A stretch of DNA of 12,446 bases, taken from NCBI GenBank assembly GCA_027596945.1, contig JADGJH010001023.1, forward strand, positions 1 through 12,446, written 5' to 3'. The notes under the pieces were generated by a model. That model saw only the letters and a list, made by a program, of their open reading frames with translations. It searched no databases and had not been told where the DNA came from. Of the stretch, positions 6,701 through 12,446 are shown in pieces; the first letter of the stretch is position 1; every line of letters begins with the position of its first letter. The position numbers and the translations under genes were made by a program. Source of the stretch: Physocladia obscura. Lineage: Eukaryota; Chytridiomycota; Chytridiomycetes; Chytridiales; Chytriomycetaceae.

Positions 6701-9700
6701 CTCTCAGAACGGAATGTCCAGTTCTGCTGATCATACTCTCGCTATGAACCCCACCGCACGCCGCTTGCTACACGATCTACATGAACTCAAAGCTTCGCCT
6801 GTTGCGCGTGCGAACGCCCATCCCGCCAGCGACGCGAATCTGCTCGAGTGGCATGGCAATCTTATGCTGTCAAGCAGCACCAGCAACAACAGCAACGGGA
6901 ACAAACAACGGTTCTTACACCTTACACTGCGCTTTCCCGCCGCATATCCGAGTGTTCCACCGACCGTGCTGCTTTACTCGCCGCTTCCTCATCCTAACGT
7001 AGCGCCGAGCAAAACGATTCATGGAATGTCTGTCATCTGCCTGGATATGCTTGAGACAGGAATCTACGCGGATCCAACTGCAACAGCTAACGGCACCTTT
7101 GCGTATTCTGGGTGGTCATCGAGCTACTCTGTCAAAAGTATAATGATGCAATTGCAAAGTATGTTTGGTTACTTTTAACAGCAGCAATGTTGACATTTCG
7201 AAAAAATTTAGGCTTTCTTCTTGACCTGAAAATCAATGATGCTGTTCGCTACATACAATTTCTTCGTCACATTGAAGAATTCTCGTGCCCCGGATGCTCT
7301 CACACTCCCGATGTGCCATGGCCGTCTGTTCAAGCACATGTCATCGAGAAACCGGTTCTCATGTATATTGAGCGTCCGTTTGTCAAGGACTTGCTCGAAA
7401 TTGCGAATGCGAAAAAGTTTCTCGAAGACCGTGCTTCGCTGATTGCTGCAAATTCTGCTGCTGGGGAGATGGATGCTGATGGTTGGGTCCTTTGTAGTGG
7501 AAAGAGAAAGATTGATGTTGCGAGCATTAAGAATTCAAAGGTTGGGAAATGGATTGAAGTTGGGATTCTAGTGGCGGAGGATTCGTCAATCAAAAAAAAT
7601 CAGGAAAAGTTTATGCAAGGCTCATCATTTTCCATTCTCCAAGAAGGTTTGTTTCTTAATGTGTTTTTTTCTGCTTTTTTTTTTCTTTTTCTTTGCTTAG
7701 TCATGAATCAGTTAATTGCGACGATGACGAACCCGCAATTGCAAAAAGTGCTGAACTTATTGTTGAAATTGAACCTATTCTCGAAAAAGTCGCTGAAAAA
7801 GAAACAACGCAATATTCTATTGCTTCTTCAATTTCGCACACTACTAAAGATCTCAACCAATCCAAACTGACGAAGACAGCATTGAAGAATAAAAAGCGGA
7901 ATGCGAAACGCAAGAGCTTATATGTCGTGAGCAATGAGCATCTAACTTCCACTGATGTCGAAACAGAACTGAATGAAGAAAAAATTGAAGTGATGTCGAC
8001 AGCATCTGAACCGGCAGTAAAATTGAACGAAGCTGGGCCTTTTTCATTGCTCCCATACGAAGTTCTTCTTCAAATTTTGAATCTACTTCCCGTAAAATCA
8101 GTAATAATTCTTTCGCAAGTTTGCCAATTCCTACTCACAGCAACTGAAGATGGATATGTCTGGAAGCATTTATTCAACTCTCTTGACTCGAAATTAGAAA
8201 TGAAGGGTACAACTCCTGGAGATTGGAAGCATATTTATCAGCTTCAAATGAATGGTGTTGTTCAAGATCTCAAATGCTTCCACCGAAAAACATCGTTCCG
8301 CGAAGACGTCCTGGGAATTCCAATTGAGTTTACGATAAATCCTGTAAGAAAAACAGTGGATTATATTCATAGTACAATGGATTTACTCTCATATTCGGCT
8401 TTCAGACAAGATTCTGTTCGCAAAACAGTATGGTCTGAAAAATTTACTGAATGGATGCCTTTGTACCTTTCATATGATCATTTTCAACGTTCTTTGCTGC
8501 TTCTCAAAAAATCCCTTTCCAGATTGAGTCCTAACATTCGCTCAAACGGGTTCGATCCGATAATGGTGCTTGAAGTTCTTCCAAAGCTTATGAACACTCA
8601 AATTGTTCTTCTTTGTGATAACGGACTGCATAATAGTGATGCTTTTCTGAGCAATTACTTTCAGATTCATCGAATTTTTTTAGCAATGGTTTATGAATAT
8701 CCGCAACTCAAAAAAATAATCATTTACCGCTTGAATGATTTTGCGAAAACAGATGCAGGAAGGCACAAGAATGCTATTCCATCCCTAGGTGATTTAATTC
8801 CACTGTTGAGTGTGTTGCCAGATCCTTTGCAAGCCTGGAAGAGTATTGGGCCGTTGTTTTTAAAAGAAAGCTTCCAAAGAAGTGTTTTATGGGCAGGCAG
8901 ATATAACTCCGATATTGCAAAATTGAACCCACTTCCACCAAATGGCGTCGAAGAAACCCGCATTCAAGATACATTTATTGGGTCAGCAACATCCTTGAAG
9001 CTTTGGGCAACACATGTTGCAATATTTAAAGCTATCAGTAGCTACGGTTCGACAGCTCGACTTGCAAAAACTCATGATGCGTTTTATGGCCGACCACCTG
9101 CTAAATTTTTAAAGAGTTTAAAGACGATCTTAACAACAGTTCTTGATTCAAGTTCATTTCAAGCAATTCTGCCCCATTTTCATCTTGCACGACTTCCCTT
9201 CTTGTATACAACATATAGTGCAGCTAAACTCACGGAAGCTCTGCGTCTCTCTGTCTCTCAAAGTTTAAAGAAAGGCTATCACACCAAAAACACAAATTTT
9301 TCGCGAATACATATGAGTGGGGTTAGCAAAATTCTACGAAAGGGGCAGTCATATCGTTGTGACCCAGCCATCAAGAATATCGTAATGGAAGAAAGTTGGT
9401 CAGTTGGTGGATTGAGCAGCTACCTTGACGCTACTGTTCTTGTATATGGATTTGGAGGACAATATTTGGATCTTGCTGATTGGTGTCATCATTCGGCCCA
9501 AAATGGATCAATCAGCCATAGCGGAGATATGATTGTTGATGGACGCGGAAGCCATAAGTTGCGCATCAACACCAAGAAGCTTCCTGATGTGGTACAAACT
9601 CTTGTGTTCATTATGACAGCTTGGACAGGAACTTTGAAGGATATTCGAGATCCTGAAGTACGGTTATTCGATGGAGACAGTATGACAGAACTTTGTCGGT

Positions 9701-9876
9701 ATGGCTTCGATGATTGCTCAAATTCGGGATCAAATACTTGTGTAGTTATGTGTAAACTGAAGAGGGACCGTGTTGGAGGATTGTGGAACGTGTTGGCTCT
9801 GGGCAGCATTGGCATGGGGAGTGCACACAACTATGAGCCAGTTAAACGGACACTTCACGATAAGAAATTATTGTAA
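6618..9876 (+). CDS. E2-like UBC / F-box / TerD fusion protein, three exons
   Basis: About 1,046 aa from exons 6618-7158, 7212-7646 and 7712-9876 (or 1,051 aa with the alternative second intron). Residues about 45-200 form a ubiquitin-conjugating (UBC) fold: RRLLHDLHEL helix, HLTLRFPAAYPSVPPTV strands, HPN at 125-127, candidate catalytic Cys141 in VICLDML, then SGWSSSYSVKSIMMQLQSFL. The loop after the Cys is about 15 residues longer than usual. A CPGC motif (206-209) with a nearby His follows. Residues 330-430 are polar and basic. An F-box lies at about 436-482 (SLLPYEVLLQILNLLP), the Skp1-binding module of SCF ligases. Residues about 490-880 are mostly helical and unrecognised. The C-terminus (about 885-1035) is a TerD domain (YLDATVLVYGFGG; SHSGDMIVDG; LFDGDSMTELCRYGF). 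Likely cytosolic or nuclear. Domain calls are by motif; the joint function (E2-bearing SCF adaptor) is inference. AATAAA overlaps the stop. Confidence 0.9.
6666..6707 (+). other. Possible facultative 42-nt intron near the E2 gene start
   Basis: It runs from GTATTT to TTCTAACTCTCAG, with a textbook CTAAC branch point 5 nt before the acceptor. It is phase 0 and a multiple of three, so the frame is kept either way: spliced, the protein loses 14 residues between NYNST and NGMSSS, ahead of the UBC fold. The length is short, and retention is equally possible. Confidence 0.35.
7159..7211 (+). other. Intron within the UBC domain (53 nt)
   Basis: GTATGT donor and TTTAG acceptor. Removing it joins MMQLQ to SFLLDL, the expected run of the E2 helix after the active site. 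Without splicing the frame stops after MFGYF. Confidence 0.85.
7647..7711 (+). other. Second intron of the E2/F-box/TerD gene, boundaries ambiguous
   Basis: An intron is required because the frame changes between the two sides, and a long T-rich tract (7663-7695) marks it. Two pairs keep the frame: GTTTGT at 7647 with ATCAG at 7711 (65 nt, used here), or GTTTCT at 7651 with CTTAG at 7700 (50 nt). The strongest donor and the first AG used together would shift the frame. Confidence 0.7.
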
Positions 9877-9890
9877 ATAAAGAAATAAAT
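9876..9890 (+). terminator. Tandem AATAAA polyadenylation signals
   Basis: AATAAA occurs at 9876-9881, overlapping the stop codon of the E2/F-box/TerD gene, and again at 9885-9890. This implies a very short 3' UTR. Confidence 0.55.
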
Positions 9891-9928
9891 ACAGCCACTT
9901 TTTAAATTTGATGTTTTTCGGCTTTCGA

Positions 9929-10228
9929 TCACGGGCGAGATTTCTTGGCGATAGCAGTAGAGATTTCGTCGCAGAGAAGTTTTCCAATAATCTCGCGCTC
10001 TTTGGATCCCTAATGCATACCATAAGAACGAGAAAAAGACATAAGGAAAATGACAAAATACTGTTAAATTTTGTTTATTCATTTTGGAGCTACACGGAGC
10101 TACCATACAAGCTCAAATGGAGAAAAAGGAATTGTCAATAAATAGAGATTTTTATCCTTAAAACATTGTCGCTTACGACCTTTAAATAAACGCACCTCCA
10201 GAGAACCTTCGCATCGACCATTGAACAT
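9929..10228 (-). CDS. Candidate small three-exon gene, unrecognised 60-aa product
   Basis: Exons 10228-10177, 10111-10062 and 10009-9929. Intron 1 (65 nt) has a GTAAGC donor, a TTGAC branch-like site, a CCTTTTTCTCC tract and a GAG acceptor. Intron 2 (52 nt) is strongly T-rich from GTATTT to CATTAG. The three pieces join without breaking the frame. The last exon encodes GSKEREIIGKLLCDEISTAI and a short basic tail, and reads like a charged amphipathic helix; the first part has several Cys. An in-frame stop lies 21 nt before the ATG. A further T-rich 49-nt intron-like segment (10348-10300, GTATGC to CTTAG) lies upstream and could sit in the 5' UTR. It is convergent with the E2/F-box/TerD gene, 52 bp between stops. 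No family recognised. It could be a longer gene's 3' end or chance. Confidence 0.38.
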
Positions 10229-10480
10229 CCAACAGATTAAGAGTCTTTAAGCTAACTAAAGAATTTGAAACTACCCCTCGTGCTTAATTTCATCGCAAGC
10301 TAAGAAACAAAACAAACAAAAAAAAATATTTTCTGACGCGTCGCATACAATTGCCAAGCATCTCAGAAAATCTAGCATACAGCCACTTGCAGTTACTATA
10401 TTACCGCAAAACGCGAATAGTATACACAGCTTATCCAGCTACCCTTTAGTTGCTCTCAAAAACATCAAAACAATCGAAAA
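10229..10480. other. Gap between two candidate small divergent genes
   Basis: It contains the intron-like segment 10300-10348 (minus strand, GTATGC to TTTCTTAG with a strong T-rich tract). On the plus strand the last 30 nt (CATCAAAACAATCGAAAA) look like an A-rich fungal leader. No other feature is seen. Confidence 0.35.
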
Positions 10481-10661
10481 ATGTCTTCAAAAATCTACAA
10501 CACAAAAACCCCGCTTGGCATCAACAACATTACAGACTTCCCCAAATGTAAGCAGGAGCTTCTGGGGATTTTAACCTTTAATAAAGTCAGACACACTATT
10601 GTACTCAACCAATAAATTAAATTCAGCAATTACAAAATTACAAGTAGAACAAATGTTCTAA
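10481..10661 (+). CDS. Candidate small gene or first exon, unrecognised
   Basis: The ATG is in very good context (AATCGAAAAATGTCTTC). It reads MSSKIYNTKTPLGINNITDF and then PK, and meets a consensus donor GTAAGC at 10548. Splicing to the AG at 10589-10590 (43 nt) stays open to a TAA at 10659 and gives 45 aa ending LNSAITKLQVEQMF. An AG at 10625 also fits the frame and gives 33 aa. Without splicing the frame ends at 10615 (44 aa). I recognise no family. It may be the first exon of a gene whose remainder is decayed or lies elsewhere. Confidence 0.25.
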
Positions 10662-10748
10662 ATTCATGCACCCTTTTTCTGTTTGCCCCAAAATACTCCT
10701 TCCTAATTGAAGTATGGCCTTGTACAGCAGTTTGTGCCAGGCAGCCAT

Positions 10749-10820
10749 CTTTTACTTGTTTTCTTTCTCATTTTCCTTTGTCCGCTTTCCTATCTTTTTC
10801 TTTTTTTTTTTTGCCTTTCA
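10749..10820 (+). repeat. Pyrimidine-rich tract with a T12 run
   Basis: About 70 nt of almost pure C/T on the plus strand, ending in a 12-T run (10801-10812). On the minus strand it is a purine-rich leader directly before ATGGCTGCC (ATG at 10748), which opens a 36-codon frame to 10638. It marks the left edge of the CpG-poor block. Confidence 0.5.
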
Positions 10821-12446
10821 AGTTTGAGTAAAATCAATAATTTTCTCAGCAACACTAAAAAGTGATATCATGCTACTTTCCTTGCAATCCATTGGCAAAT
10901 TTTGCAGCAATGATGAAAACTAATGCACAAATCACATCATTTGTGGATATTGATGTCCATTTCAGAGAAAACTTGATTGAAGTTAAAAAAGCATGAACAT
11001 TCAGAGTAGATTAATAGAAATAAAATAAAAATACATTTTTCATACTTGGTTCCTAAAGAATCAGTAAAAAATTTTTTAATTCACCATCCAATAAAAATAC
11101 CAGAAATGAAAAGATTTTATCTCAAAAGTTGAATAAAGATATGTTTCAATTTCAATCTAATTTCTTTTGATACAAACCATGACAGGTGTTGACACAGTTA
11201 CAACCCCAAAAAATACAGGTGTGAGACAAAAAAATTTATCAAGATCTCATTTTTGTTCCTTAAACTTTCAAATTGAAAATTTGAAACATGCTGATTTCAT
11301 CTTGGGATTCACCACCATTTCAGCTGCTGTTGGAACAAGTTCTCCACACTTATTCAGACCAAAAATTCTGATCCCACTTTGCTGTCTCATTGCTGGTATG
11401 TTATGCAACTTTGCTCTATATTAAACTGCATACTGTACCTTCTGTATTTCAACCAGGCTATCTACTCAAGATTTTGTTCTTTCTGAAATGTTGAAATCTG
11501 CATTACTCTGTGGTGGAGTACATGAAATAAAACCTAAATAAACCCATTTTACTCCAATACACACAAAAAAAACAGTAAGCTTATTCTCCAGACATAACAA
11601 CATGACTTTCACCTTTTTGGTTTAGTATTGACAAATAAACATAAACTAATAATAAAGTTATCAAGCTATTCTCTAAATTATTTCATTCACAAAGAATGAA
11701 GAAATGACAATGATGTTTGTTTTCTTGCATGACCTAAACATACAAAAACAATAAATCAACTTACAGAACTGCTTAGGCCATAACTTCATCAATGGAGAAC
11801 AGATCAAAGCAGTACAATAGTATTGTTTAATACATTATTCATAATGGTAAATAATGTTGCAATTGTATCTGTAATCTTATGTCTGTATTGTAATCAAAAG
11901 AAAGAAAACATATTCTTTACTTGTTACAAAACACAATGCATTTGATTGTCCTGGCACAACAAAGCAACTTGGATGAGAATAATAATTATTACAACCAGTT
12001 AACAATCAAAGTAATCACTACATTTATTGGAAGTTTCACTTTCAAACATGATTCAGAAACCTTGAATAGATACATTCTATGCAAGAGCATGGCTTGCGTC
12101 GTATATCAGAAGGCTCTTGGAATAAGCATGTCATTAAGCCAAAATGTAGATCTAAACAGTTTAGAAATTAGAACATGTTTGTTTTAAAATTGTGCTTAAT
12201 TATTAAAGAAGACAAATAAAAAAAATGTATACTCACTTGACTTTTGCATGGTTCATAGATAGTTATGTACTGGTCACAAATAAACTAAAATTGGGTGAAC
12301 TTACTTGTGTCAAGGCCAAGACTAACCCCAACATTATAGAAAAAATTTTACAATAAAGTTTTAGGCAATATATTGAAAGACTAAAGCATAATGACAAGTC
12401 ACTAAAATAAAACAACTGGATATAATATATAACAATTATGCAATGT
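10785..12446. other. CpG-depleted block without a supportable gene
   Basis: I count two CpG dinucleotides (12097 and 12100) in 1,662 bp, whereas the rest of the window has CpGs in nearly every 60-base line. TG and CA are abundant, as expected if methylated CpGs had decayed to TpG. Open frames of about 81 codons (11179-11424, +, hydrophobic end) and 83 codons (11936-12187, +) occur but have no recognisable content, and frames of that length are expected by chance in DNA this AT-rich. No transposase, reverse transcriptase or terminal repeat is seen. Confidence 0.6.

Noticed and set aside
8549..8558. GGTTCGATCC, like a tRNA B box
   Set aside because: It lies inside the E2/F-box/TerD coding frame (NGFDPIM). 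No A box, acceptor stem or anticodon arm can be drawn around it.
11270..11300. Near-palindrome TTTCAAATTGAAAATTTGAAA
   Set aside because: AT-rich near-palindromes of this size are expected by chance here. No second copy or flanking structure was seen.
11179..11424. 81-codon plus-strand frame with hydrophobic C-terminus
   Set aside because: It lies in CpG-depleted AT-rich DNA where one such frame is expected by chance. The opposite strand is also open over much of it, and no motif is present.
1..12446. CRISPR arrays, bacterial operons, viral or transposon enzymes
   Set aside because: I looked for spaced repeats, Shine-Dalgarno-led gene runs, and reverse transcriptase, integrase or transposase motifs on both strands and found none.

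Overview
This is AT-rich nuclear DNA from a eukaryote, most likely an early-diverging fungus (a chytrid-like organism is my best guess). The reasons are very short spliceosomal introns (about 50-65 nt, with donors such as GTATGT, GTTGAG and GTTTGT), compact protein-coding genes, a short gap between divergent genes, AATAAA signals just after stop codons, and no bacterial features. The organism call is inference; no rRNA, tRNA or mitochondrial marker is present.

Layout. 1-2450 is gene-poor: an imperfect direct repeat at the left edge, a possible small two-exon gene (235-612, +), a short membrane-anchored reading frame (980-1207, -), and a convincing but isolated fragment of an HBS1/eEF1A-type translational GTPase (1363-1509, -), probably a relic. 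2457-3666 (-) is a two-exon PA-TM-RING ubiquitin ligase with a complete RING-H2 finger. 4627-6519 (-) is an intronless type II membrane protein resembling the O-fucosyltransferase superfamily. 98 bp away, and divergent from it, is the main gene of the window, 6618-9876 (+): a three-exon gene for a protein of about 1,046 aa joining an E2-like UBC domain (with HPN motif and candidate catalytic Cys), a CxxC segment, an F-box and a C-terminal TerD domain. Behind it, on the other strand, is a candidate small three-exon gene (9929-10228, -). From about 10,514 to the end the DNA is almost free of CpG (three in 1.9 kb) and holds no convincing gene.

How the parts relate. Two of the three confident genes are ubiquitin-pathway proteins: a membrane RING E3 and a soluble protein carrying both an E2-like fold and an F-box (an SCF adaptor module) with a TerD stress-response domain. 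TerD is best known from bacterial tellurite, phage and stress-response clusters. The E2/F-box/TerD fusion is the strongest candidate for an unusual system: one polypeptide that could dock on Skp1/cullin, carry ubiquitin or sense it, and recognise a target or signal through TerD. The O-fucosyltransferase-like gene shares its promoter region with it; no functional link is evident from the sequence.
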